64,000 bases of DNA from Arcuatula senhousia (Eukaryota; Mollusca; Bivalvia; Mytilida; Mytilidae). How positions within the stretch are numbered: position 1 is the stretch's first letter; every line of letters begins with the position of its first letter. The position numbers were made by a program, and so were the translations under genes. The notes beneath the pieces were generated by a model. It made no database searches, was not told where the DNA came from, and worked only from the letters and a program-made list of their open reading frames with translations. The stretch spans positions 38,337,512 through 38,401,511 of the forward strand of contig OZ020306.1 of the NCBI GenBank assembly GCA_963971305.1. The letters run 5' to 3'. Positions 27,001 through 36,716 of this stretch are shown one piece after another.

Positions 27001-29262
27001 TATAAAAGAAATTATTTGGGGAAAAAAATATATAAAATATTATTATTTGTATTTAATGGTTTCATTATTCACCTTGATATTATAAAACCAAGAATATAAA
27101 TTAGTACTACTTGACGTCGCAGCAGACCTATATGTAGGTATAGTCACGACATTAAACTCCCCAGTCAGTTAGTACTACTTGTTGTTAAAAATTTTGTTAT
27201 ATCCTGCAAGAAGCAAAGGTACCAATGGCCAATGGGTTTTCAAATATATGTTAATGCTCCAGGTATAGAGAAATAAAGACAACTATAGATAACCTAAGCA
27301 GTCTGGGTGAAGTAATTGAGCAATGATTGTGTAGGTCAATAATGACAATAATATTATAGTGAATTATCAGACAGTATTAATCACAAATCAGGAATTGTAT
27401 GACCAATACAAAATATGTCCATTTTAACTTGTGGACATATTGTTTGGTTTCTGCGAATGTGAATTTTGCATTTCAAGATGTCAACTTCGAGCAGCATTGT
27501 GTGGCCAAAATGGAAATGTTCGTTTCTCCTTTTCTGACAGACTGATTAGATGAACTTTATTTATAGAATGTATAATTAACATGAAAGTCAAACTCAAATA
27601 TAAAAAAAATACATCAAGAAAATCTCTGCTGCATTTGGACACCACCAGGCAATCTACCTGTCTTGCAACAGCATATCACATTCTAATCGGCCTGAAGAAG
27701 GAATTGGACCCTTGTGTACATATGACAGTAGCTAATGTATTATTGTCATTTTTAAAATTCAAACAGTCGGCTGAAATTAGTATTAAAATGATAGCTGTAT
27801 GACTAAAGTCCACATCTCATTGAAAATTAAGGGTTGTTGGCATTTAAGTAAAATAAAGTCAAGAAATGAACATGAACTAAATTTTATTATTAAAATGTTG
27901 CTTTGACAATATACATGATATAGGTAAATGTTCTTTTTGCTTTGGTCATTTTTCTTCAAATATGTTTTCTCTGGTGATAAAAGTGATACCTTTCTGTAAA
28001 TTTATACATAGAAACAGCACACACATGTATAATACAACATATTAAATAAGCTGGACAGAATCGTCAAATTTTTTATCAATTTTGATGGGTGGTGGTATCA
28101 AGGTAAAATTCAATTGTATGGGTGATTGGTCCAGAAAGAAATTTAATTGAATGGATGATGGGGTAAAAAAAAAAGTGCCTTCCAACCCCCCCATACATTT
28201 TTTGCTGGAATAGCCCTAATGCCTTTGAATTGATAATTTTATGGTTCTATTATTTTAGCCAGTAGACGGATTACAGATGAGACCAAATGCTTCAGGAATT
28301 ATACATCGTCCAGTTATCCCCAAAACAGTGAATTTGTCAGCTGGGGGACCTATTCCAGGTCATGCCGTGGCCTCTACTAGTAAACCCCATAGTAAACCAA
28401 AATATGAGTCAATAAGGTAAGTCCCATCAATGTTCTGAAAATATTAATATAAGTAAAAAACGTTTCTGTATAAGGATAGTCACTCCTGAATTTTTTTATA
28501 TCAAACATTTTATGATTTGTAATGGAAATGATAGATAATTGTCTACTTTATCAAATAACAAAAAGAAAATGATAGGTCCGTGTGCCTGTTTCTATGATAT
28601 ATGACGTCAAAAATTTGGCGGGAAATCAGACTCCTCTAGATTTTTCGTAAATTTAACATTGTGACGTTTTTTGCCTTAAAAATCATGAATTTGTATCAGT
28701 TGGGTTTTAAGGTCCATATAATCAGAAAATGTCATAAAAAGTAGGGGTCAGTGTGCAAAAAATTTCTTCAGTAACTAATGGTAAAATCTTGAGGAGTTCG
28801 GAAATAAGACTGAAATTCTGAAACATGAAGAGTGACCATCCTTAACAAAATAAGACAATTAGACCCAACAGAAACATTCTTTTTTTTTCAGTATAGAGGT
28901 CAGCTGAAATTTTAAGTGTACATGTACTTGCAAAGAAAACATTATGACTTGACTAATTGTGAATAACTATCTATAGTGTGACTTAACATGAGTAAAATAT
29001 ATCAATCACAATTAAACAATGAAAACGATTGGCTTAAGGAGGGGCTTAATGACGGCAGAGGGCAAATAGTTGTGGCGAAGGCAATAGTTCAGAAACTATT
29101 GACCGGTCATTAGTTCAAATTTAGCAAACGAAAAAAATAGTGAAACTAATGTATATGCATTTATTAAAGAAAAACATTACAGATGTATGATAATTCATAC
29201 TATTTTATACTCCTTTAACAGAGATGATGACGATATCAACGATGTGGCAACTATGGGTGGTG
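18053..29262 (+). CDS. TAF4: TAF4, TFIID subunit 4, 5' part, interrupted by a retroelement
   Basis: Exons: 18053-19108, 19805-19954, 20697-20810, 22088-22177, 23000-23143, 28259-28416 and 29222-~29262, with GT-AG borders and matching phase. ATG in GGGAAATGGCGG begins MAAANPLDEILNTTVDD. Exon 1 (352 residues) is Ser/Asn/Gln/Val-rich, as expected for TAF4 activation regions. Exons 3-5 encode the TAFH/NHR1 domain (KKCKNFLSTLIKLAASQPEQ, then FTERLAKELKSSPQPYLVPF and KKSLPLLRQSLLE), a docking site for activators. The last exon begins DDDDINDVATMGGV, the conserved segment just before the TAF4 histone-fold region that pairs with TAF12. After GGV the frame passes into retroelement gag, so the histone fold is missing from this copy in the window. 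The remaining exons may lie beyond the insertion, past the right edge. Confidence 0.93.
19955..22087 (+). other. TAF4 introns 2 and 3
   Basis: Intron 2 (19955-20696) shows nothing beyond AT-rich sequence. Intron 3 (20811-22087) holds the tandem repeat described separately. Intron 1 (19109-19804) is also featureless. Confidence 0.5.
21160..22052 (+). repeat. Tandem-core repeat element in TAF4 intron 3
   Basis: A (GTCC)n/(GTAC)n microsatellite at about 21208-21232 is followed by about five copies of a ~155-bp unit (GGTTAAGTTCTTGGTTAAGG, GATACTAGATGTTGGGG, ATTTCACCACTAGATG, GGTCACTATGACCTATA). The element appears to end ...ACATTTTCTAG before T at about 22050. This layout (microsatellite, tandem core, CTAG end) is that of the non-autonomous Helitron-like elements known from bivalves. 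The 3' hairpin is imperfect here. Confidence 0.6.
22329..22515. mobile_element. 187-bp foldback element, TAA duplication
   Basis: Ends GGGCTGTTCCAGCAAAACAT and its near-complement GTTTTTCTGGAACAGCCC form arms of about 40 bases. TAA flanks it at 22326-22328 and 22516-22518. A TAA (TWA) duplication fits the PIF/Harbinger group. No coding capacity. Same terminal family as 25380-28216. Confidence 0.75.
23386..24833. mobile_element. 1.45-kb non-autonomous Harbinger-like element
   Basis: Long inverted ends (TGGCCCTGTCACACTATAAC at the left; ATTATAGTGTGACAGTGCCA at the right) are flanked by TAA at 23383-23385 and 24834-24836. AACGTT/ACGTTCG-type short motifs recur in both subterminal parts. The 71-residue open frame at 23416 lies inside the inverted repeat and is not a credible protein. 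It lies in TAF4 intron 5. Confidence 0.8.
25095..25114 (+). repeat. Run of 20 G
   Basis: A homopolymer of 20 consecutive G in the TAF4 intron. True length is uncertain, since such runs are often mis-sized in assemblies. Confidence 0.9.
25380..28216. mobile_element. 2.84-kb non-autonomous DNA element, TAA duplication
   Basis: Left end GGGCTATTCCAGCAAAAAAT and right end ATTTTTTGCTGGAATAGCCC are inverted copies extending about 45 bases into matching CATACA/GGGGGGTTGG segments. TAA flanks it at 25377-25379 and 28217-28219. No transposase frame was found inside; the 73-residue open frame at 27581 is unsupported. The element occupies most of TAF4 intron 5. Confidence 0.75.
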
Positions 29263-30026
29263 TTATAAATGAAAACTCTGAAGAACGTAATCCTAAACCC
29301 AGAAGAGTGAAGGAATCTTCAAATACCGAATTAACCACGGACGCCGCAATAGCTTTATTTTCGACAGTATTAAAAACGTCCTTAGAACAACAGAAGAAAG
29401 AAATAGTTGATCATTTCGAGGAGCGTTTAAGCAAGGCAGAAAAACCGTCCTCAGCTGGAATAGAGTCTTCATTCGTTTTCAAGCACGAGGGAAATAAAAT
29501 TCAACATCAGTTCAATTCAGAAAGGTTAGATAAGCTGGTTAAATTCGAGGATCTTTTGAAGCAGAAATCTTATAGTGCTATTTCGGATTTAATTGTTCAG
29601 GAAAAAGAATCTCTAAGAAAAAGGAATAAAATCTTGAAAATCGCAGATAAGCATGGATGGGATACGGTTCAGGAATATTTGGATAGTCCGCTCGCTGACG
29701 ACAAAGATGACGCTGTTACTTTGCGTTCTGCTATCGCTAGAGCCTCAAGGAAGAGAAGTTACGCTGAAAAACCGTATAGTCGACCCGTGGATAAATCAAA
29801 GGAATCATCTTATGGAAAATCAACGTCTACATCTAGATTCAACGCAAAAGAATTTTTTCGTGGCTTTAACCAAGGAAACAGCAGTAACGACGGAAACGAT
29901 GGAAGGTGCTACTACTGTAACCAGCCCGGTCATATCGCAAGAATGTGTTATTTCAGGAGAGGAAATCAACCATCAGCCACAGCCTCCAGACCAGTTGACA
30001 CCGAACCAACAACAAAGTCACAGTAA
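29262..30026 (+). CDS. Gag-like protein of DIRS-like element, fused in frame to TAF4 exon
   Basis: The open frame (255 residues past the TAF4 boundary) has a charged N-terminal half with helical segments (ALFSTVLKTSLEQQKKEIVD), the segment FVFKHEGNKIQHQFN typical of gag proteins in invertebrate DIRS-like elements, and a C-terminal zinc knuckle (CYYCNQPGHIARMC, CX2CX4HX4C) near 29908-29949. The only in-frame upstream methionine lies in the TAF4 part (MGGV), so gag has no start of its own here. It would be translated only as a TAF4 fusion or is missing its 5' end. It stops at 30024-30026, with the polymerase in another frame. Confidence 0.8.
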   Translation, partial: VINENSEERNPKPRRVKESSNTELTTDAAIALFSTVLKTSLEQQKKEIVDHFEERLSKAEKPSSAGIESSFVFKHEGNKIQHQFNSERLDKLVKFEDLLKQKSYSAISDLIVQEKESLRKRNKILKIADKHGWDTVQEYLDSPLADDKDDAVTLRSAIARASRKRSYAEKPYSRPVDKSKESSYGKSTSTSRFNAKEFFRGFNQGNSSNDGNDGRCYYCNQPGHIARMCYFRRGNQPSATASRPVDTEPTTKSQ

Positions 30027-31152
30027 AGACACAGAACAGATTGAAAATGAAGTTGAGTATATTTTACTTTCTAACAATTTTGAGGTCGAATCAAATTGTC
30101 AAATTTTAAACGTAAAAGGTAGACTAAAAGAACATTTTGCTTTCTGGAAAAATAATTTAAGGGTCAATGATTTTATTTCTAATGTAATTCAGTTTGGTTA
30201 CAGAATTCCATTTACATGTTTACTTTATTCTACTTTTATACGGAACAATGCATCCGCTTATAAACACAGTAGTTTTGTAGTAGAATCTATCAATGAACTG
30301 TTAAATAACAATTGTATCAAAGAGGTCACGTTTCAACCTTATGTAGTTAATCCTTTAACTATCGCATTTCAAAGATCCGGCAAAAAGCGACTTGTATTAG
30401 ATTTAAGGAATGTGAATAAGTTTGTAGACAAGGTTAACATGGTTAAGGTCAAATTTGAAGGAGTGAATGTAGCCATGTATTTCGCTAGTAATAATAGTTT
30501 TGCGTTTAAATTTGATCTTAAATCAGGGTATCATCACATTGATATTCACCAGGATCATCAAAAATATTTAGGTTTTTCATGGAAATTTGGTAATAAGATA
30601 AGATTTTTTACTTTTACAGTTTTACCTTTTGGTCTCAGTTCAGCAGGCCACATTTTTACAAAAACTGTTAGGGTTTTAGTTCAACACTGGAGATCAACAG
30701 GCATTCCTATTGTTGTATACTTGGATGACGGATTAGGTTTTGGTAAATCTATTGCAGATTGCGATTCTATAGCTAAACAAGTTAAGTCAGATATTTTTAA
30801 TTCAGGCTTTGTTGCTAACATTGATAAAAGCATTTGGAGTCCTGTACAAACTATTGAGTGGCTAGGATTTATTTGGAATTTGCAACTTAATACTTTACAG
30901 GTACCAGCCAATAAATTTGACTACTTAATTCTTAAAATGTATTATTTCAGATTTATTAGAATGTAACATTGTTTTTTCTGCAAGAAATATCGCCAAAATA
31001 TGTGGGAAAATTATTTCTATGAAACCAGCCTTAGGTAACATTTGTCAAATACTTACCAGACATTTATATATGAAAATTGTGTTTAGCTCTGATTGGGATC
31101 ATTCGTTAGAATTTGATGATCAAGTTTTAGATGAACTGAGGTTTTGGTTTTT
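30027..31152 (+). pseudogene. Reverse transcriptase of DIRS-like element
   Basis: The polymerase frame overlaps the end of gag in another phase. RT motifs are clear: KKRLVLDLRNVNKFV, FDLKSGYHHIDIHQDH, VLPFGLSSAGHIF and the catalytic YLDDG at about 30718. A frameshift near 30945-30965 ends the long frame early. The thumb region continues in the next phase (NIVFSARNIAKICGKIISM, ALGNICQILTRHLY) until the Helitron-like insertion after DDQVLDELRFW. Inactive as it stands. Confidence 0.85.
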
Positions 31153-34100
31153 AGCTCACCTGACCCGAAGAGTCATGTGAGCTATTGTCATCGTTAAGCG
31201 TCCGTCGTCCGTCCGTCCGTCGTCCGTCCGTCCGTCGTCCGTCCGTTAACTTTTCTTCAAAGATCTTCTTCTCTGAAACCACTGAAGGGATTGCATTGAT
31301 ACTTGGTATACATGATCTTTAGGATGTCCTCTACCAAGTTTGTGAATTATATACATGTCGACCAACCAACATGGCTGCCGTTGCTAAAAATAGAACAGGG
31401 GGGTCAGACCATTGTTTTTGGCTTATAACTCAAAAAGTATAAGAGATAGAGAAAATCCGAAGCAACCTTCCTTGTTCAGCATCAAAAGCTCTACGAATCT
31501 CTCCATTGAGTCGAAGTTGTGAAACGACTCCTTATAGGAGTTATTGCCCTTTAATCATCAAATTTGACCATTTTTGCAGTTTTTATACGACCGCAAAAAA
31601 TTTGCGGACGTATTATGGTATGATGCTGTCGTCGTCGTCGTCGTCGTCGTCGTCGTCTGTTAACTTTTTAGTGTTTCCACAATAACTTTAGTTCCAGCTA
31701 TCCGATTGCTATGAAACTTTACAATGATGTTCCTTACCATAAAAGGATGCATGGGATTGATTTTGGGGGTCCCCCCATTTTTCGTTTAGAAATTAGGGGC
31801 CAAAAAAGGGCCAAAAATACTACTTTTTTGTTTGTTTCCACAATAACTTTAGTTCTAGTTATCCAATTGCTATGAAATTTGACAGTGATGTTCCTTACCA
31901 TACAAGGATGAATGGGATTGATTTTGGGGGTCCCCCCTTTTTTTGTTTCGAAATAAGGGGCCCAAAAGGGGAAAAAAATTCAAATATTTTACTTGTTTCC
32001 ACCATAACTTTGGTCCTAGTTGGCCTATTGCTGTGAAATTTGTCAAGAATGTTTCTTACAAGAAAAGAATGAACCTGATGAATTTTTGCGCCCCCCTTTT
32101 TCTCCGTTGTGTAATTAGGGGCCAAAATAAAAACTTTTTTATTTGTGGTCCGATTTTGAAATTTTTTTTTACATGTTTGTTCTTGTCAAATAGCGGATAC
32201 AAAATTAAGAATTAATTTTTGCGACCCCCCCTTTTTCCCCCTATTACGTAATTAGGGGCCAAATGGGGCCAAAATCGAAACTTTTTTATTTGTGGTCCGA
32301 TTTTGAAATTTTTTTTTGCAACTTTATTTTTGTCAAGTAGCGAATCCAAATTTGAGAATTTATTTTTGCGACCCCCACCCCTTTTTCACCTGTTACGTAA
32401 TAAGGGGCCAAAAGGGGCCGAAATTGAAACTTTTTTATTTCTGGTCTGATTTTGAAAATTTTTTTTGCATGTTTGTTCTTGTCAAATAGCGGATACAAAA
32501 TTAAGAATAAATTTTTGCGACCCCCCCCCTTTTTCCCCTTATTACGTAATTAAGGGCCAAATGGGGCCGAAATTGAAACTTTTTTATTTCTGGTCCGATT
32601 TTGAAAATTTTTTTTGCATGTTTGTTCTTGTCAAATAGCGAATACAAAATTAAGAATTAATTTTTGCGACCCCCCCTTTTTCCCCCTATTACGTAATTAG
32701 GGGCCAAATGGGGCTTTTTTATTTGTGGTCCGATTTTGAAAAATTTTTTTGCAAATTTATTCTTGTCAGGTAGCGATTCTAAATTTAAGAATAAATTTTT
32801 GGGGCTGTAATCATAATTTTAAAAAAATTCTGGTTCGATTTTTAATTTTTTCCCCAAACATTATTCTTTTAAAGAATAGAATACAACATTCAAAAATTAT
32901 ATTTTTAGCCCCTGGGTTGAAAGTCCATCAGAGAAGCATGTGTCAAAAACCTTTGTCAGTCCACCATGGGCTGCATGTGTCCAGAACAATAGACTATCCA
33001 TATTAGGCTTAAAACGTACAGGGTTCAACATGTTGCGGTCGTATCATGCTGCGCTCGGCGAAGCTTTTTATTGGACAATATCTTGAAAACCGTTAGAGCT
33101 AGAGGAAAAGTTAGCATTGCAGAATTGTTTAGCTCATTGAGATCTACAAAAATGATTTCAGGGTCTAAATTGTCAGATCAGCCGTTTAAGAGTTATTCCC
33201 CTTTAACTGTTTTTTTCCATTAATTTACACTGATTTTCAAAAATCTTCTTCTCTAAAACTACTGAAGGGATTGCATTGATACTTGTTATACATGATCTTT
33301 AGGATGTCCTCTACCAAGTTTGTGAATTATATACATGTTGACCAACCAACATGGCTGCCGTTGCTAAAAATACAACAGGGGGGGTCAGACCATTGTTTTT
33401 GGCTTATAACTCAAAAAGTATGAAGAATAGAGAAAATCCGAAGCAACCTTCCTTGTTCAGCATCAAAAGCTCTAAGAATCTCTCCATTGAGTCAAAGTTG
33501 TGAAACGACTCCCTATAGGAGTTATTGCCCTTTAATCATCAAATTTGACCATTTTTGCAGTTTTTGGACAATATCTTGAAAACCGTTAGAGCTAGAGGAA
33601 AAGTTAGCATTGCAGAATTGTTTAGCTCATTTAGATCTACAAAAATGATTTCAGGGTCTAAATTGTCAGATCAGCCGTTTAAGAGTTATTCCCCTTTAAC
33701 TGTTTTTTCCATTAATTTACACTGATTTTCAAAAATCTTTTTCTCTAAAACAACTGAAGGGAATGCATTGATACTTGGTTTACTTGATCTTTAGGATGTC
33801 CTCTACAAAGTTTGTGAATTATATACATGTCGACCAACCAACATGGCGGCCGTTGCTAAAAATAGAACAGGGGGGTCAGACCATTGTTTTTGGCTTATAA
33901 CTCAAAAAGTATAAGAGATAGAGAAAATCCGAAGCAACCTTCCTTGTTCAGCATCAAAAGCTCTACGAATCTCTCCATTGAGTCGAAGTTGTGAAACGAC
34001 TCCTTATAGGAGTTATTGCCCTTTAATCATCAAAATTGACCATTTTTGCAGTTTTTGCGCAATATCTTGAAAAACGTTAGAGCTAGAGGAAAAGTTAGCA

Positions 34101-34635
34101 TTGCAGAATTGTTTAGCTCATTGAGATCTACAAAAGCGATTTTCAGGGTCTAAATTGTCAGATCAGCCGTTTAAAAGTTATTCCCCTTTAACTGTTTTTT
34201 TTCCATTAATTTACACTGATTTTCAAAAATCTTCTCCTCTAAAACCACTGAAGGGATTGCATTGATACTTGGTATACATGATCTTTAGGATGTCCTCTAC
34301 CAAGTTTGTGAATTATATACATGTCCACCAACCAACATGGCGGCCGTTGCTAAAAATAGAACAGGGGGGTCAAACCATTTTTTTTGGCTTATAACTCAAA
34401 AAGTAAAAGAGATAAAGAAAATCAGAAGCAAATTTTCTTGTTCAGCATCAAAAGGTCCTTACAGTAGTTATTGCCCCCTTTTTTTTTCTATTAATTTAAA
34501 CTGATTTCCAAAAATCTTCTCTGAAACCACTGAAAGAATTGTTTTGCAACTTTGTATACTTGAAAGTTTGTGAAATTTATTCAAACTTTGGCATAAGAGA
34601 TCAGGTGAGCGATTCAGGCTCCTGGGAGCCTCTAG
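31153..34635 (+). mobile_element. Helitron-like non-autonomous element with ~490-bp tandem core
   Basis: It interrupts the RT/RNase H frame. The left part has AGCTCACCTGACCCGAAGAG and a (GTCC)n microsatellite (31200-31247). Inside are about 3.5 copies of a ~490-bp unit (33071-34460, first copy interrupted by 31586-33070) containing CTTGAAAACCGTTAGAGC and CCAACCAACATGGCTGCC. The right end has TCAGGTGAGC, a hairpin GGCTCCTGGGAGCC and CTAG before T, which matches a Helitron 3' end. The host frame resumes exactly after it (FNCDILQNKC). No Rep/helicase gene. The exact left border is uncertain by a few bases because of a T run. Confidence 0.65.
31586..33070 (+). repeat. Nested repeat with (GTC)n and ~140-bp subrepeats
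   Basis: It begins ATACGACCGCAAAAAATTTG with (GTC)n at about 31627-31657, contains many degenerate copies of a ~140-bp unit (TTGTGGTCCGATTTTGAAA, GCGACCCCCCCTTTTT, ACGTAATTAGGGGCC), and ends GTTGCGGTCGTATCATG to AGCTTTTTA. A second copy in inverse orientation lies at 57349-58970. Open frames across it are by-products of the repeats. Confidence 0.7.
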
Positions 34636-35378
34636 TTTAATTGTGACATTTTACAAAATAAATGTATAGTGCATATTGACAAAAAACCTGAACGATTAAT
34701 TTTTTCAGATGCAAGCAATTTTGCAGGAGCAGGTTATACAGTAAATGATAACAAAATTGTTCATTTTATGTGGAATAAAGAGGATAAAAATAAAAGTTCC
34801 ACATGGAGAGAGTTAAAATCAGTTAGCAATATTTTAAACACGTTACAGAGTTATTTATCTGGAAAGTTTGTGAAATTATATACTGATAATCAGAATGTTG
34901 AGATTATTGTTCAGAAAGGTAGCATGAAGAAGGAATTGCAAGATATTGCTCTTGAAATTTTTCATATTTGTATAAGAAACAATATTTTAAATATTAGAAG
35001 TTTCTTGGGTTAGTAGACAACAGAATGTTGAAGCAGATACGTTGAGCAAAATGTTTGATTTTGATGATTGGGGTATAAATGATAGAATTTTTGAGTATTT
35101 TCAAAAATTATGGGGACCATATACTTGCGATCTGTTTGCAGACAACAGCAATCACAAAGTAGATTTTTTCCACCAGGTACCTCTGGCGTAGATGCTTTTG
35201 CTTATGATTGGTCCCGATATAATTGTTGGATTGTTCCACCTATTTATTTAGTTAACAGAGCTATTAATCACATGAAAATTTGTAGAGCTAAAGGTACTTT
35301 GATAGTGCCTAAGTGGACATCTTCTTTATTTTGGCCTACTTTAGTTAATCATTACGATAATTCTTTTAATAGTTTTAT
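34636..35378 (+). pseudogene. RNase H and downstream domain of DIRS-like element
   Basis: The RNase H-like part has LIFSDASNFAGAGYTV (first Asp), STWRELKSV (Glu) and LYTDNQNVEII (second Asp), then NVEADTLSKM with the last Asp. Next come the region WGPYTCDLFADNSN and PPIYLVNRAINHM with AKGTLIVPKWTSSLFWPTL, conserved in DIRS-like polyproteins. Phase changes near 35005 and 35175 show single-base lesions. The frame is cut at SFNSFI by the 27.5-kb element and resumes at 62876 (KKFVEYKNPSNFF), ending at the TAG at 62998-63000. Confidence 0.85.
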
Positions 35379-35412
35379 CAGTCAGGGGAGTTACTTAAAC
35401 AAGTGACTTAAA
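35379..35412. repeat. Left terminal inverted repeat of giant element
   Basis: CAGTCAGGGGAGTTACTTAA continues into ACAAGTGACTTAA. It pairs with the right end with one mismatch in the first 20 bases and contains the first ACTT...AAGT palindrome. Confidence 0.9.
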
Positions 35413-35545
35413 TTTTTCACTTGAAGCAGTGATTTTAATCCAAGAATGAGGAGTTGTAATAGTTATCTCCCTTCAACCAGTTTTGTGAAATCACTTTGTT
35501 AAGTGATAGTAATATGTTTCCTTAAATCACTGTTGTAAGTGTTTT
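35390..35545. promoter_or_regulatory. Left subterminal palindromic sites (ATCACTT/AAGTGAT)
   Basis: Half-sites occur in AAGTGACTT...TTCACTT (about 35401-35422), GCAGTGATTTT, AAATCACTTTGTTAAGTGATAG (about 35489-35510) and AAATCACTGTTGTAAGTG. The same motif recurs at the right end. By analogy with other transposons these may be transposase-binding sites. That role is inference. Confidence 0.55.
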
Positions 35546-36716
35546 TTTTATTTGTTTGAATGGCATTTCATTCCTGAAAAATGTCAATAATTGAAATTGA
35601 ATTATCTCCCTCAACTAAACATAGCAATACCTTGCACTTCTTCCAGATGAGAAATATGTACTAGAGACAACAGATCAGCATGTACTAGAGACAACAGATC
35701 AGCATTGGATTAATGTTTGCAATTAATTTTGGATGCAGAGGATCTAACAACCATTTTCTTTAAAGATACTACTTGATCAAAATTTTGATTCTAGTTTATG
35801 GGACACTTTTCACTTTTTGTAATGGGATTCTGACACTTAAATCATTCCAAGCAGTTTAGTTCAACCTTGCACATAAAATATAATTTTTAAGACATTTTCC
35901 AAATGTTACTTGCTAAAATGTTCAAGATGTATGTTCACACTACTTTTAGTTTAGGTTGTACAAGTTTTGTGATTTCACAGAGATACCATATTTGTGATTT
36001 CACATAGATACCATATATCTAAACAGATTTATCAACACTTTAGCCTTAACAAATTTTAACAAGTCACCTTTAAATAGTCATCTATGCTTTCATTCAAATT
36101 GCTTACAACTAAGAGTAATCCTATGTTATATCCACATATCTTTGATTTTAATAGCATATGACACAGATGAGGGAGATTATGTGTTAAGGTAAATATTGTG
36201 AGTTTTAAAAATAAACATGATAAAATGAAAAAAAAAAAAATGCATAAGATAACAAATGATTGAAATGGACAGTCTTTTTCTATTCATTTTATTCACTGAA
36301 AATTTTTCAGATTTGCATACAATGACATTACAAACTAATACAGGTGTTAAAAGTAAACTTAACTAGAATGGTACAGCCATACAATAAAAAAAAGCTAAAA
36401 TTAACTTCAACTTATTTCCTCTCTGGAATTTTAATACATGTAAGTCAGCTTTGAAATAAAAGTAAGTCTACCCATACATGGGATAGTTCAATAATTTTTT
36501 ACGAAATATTATAAACATGTTAAGATCTATTTAATACAGGTTTGGTCCATATGAATAAACCCCCTAAGACAGGGTTTTTGATACTGGCATTTTTAGCATA
36601 TATCCTATCATAGCAGGATCTTTTGGTTTTACAAATTCAATTAAAACATTACAAGATGTGTAAAAATTACAAATTCAATACTACTATTAGCCTTCAACTT
36701 CAACTTGACAAAACAA

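Noticed and set aside
27581..27802. 73-residue protein in TAF4 intron
   Set aside because: No family signal, no partner exons, lies inside a non-autonomous DNA element.
31895..32498. Several short proteins on both strands
   Set aside because: By-products of the ~140-bp subrepeats; the frames change with every unit.
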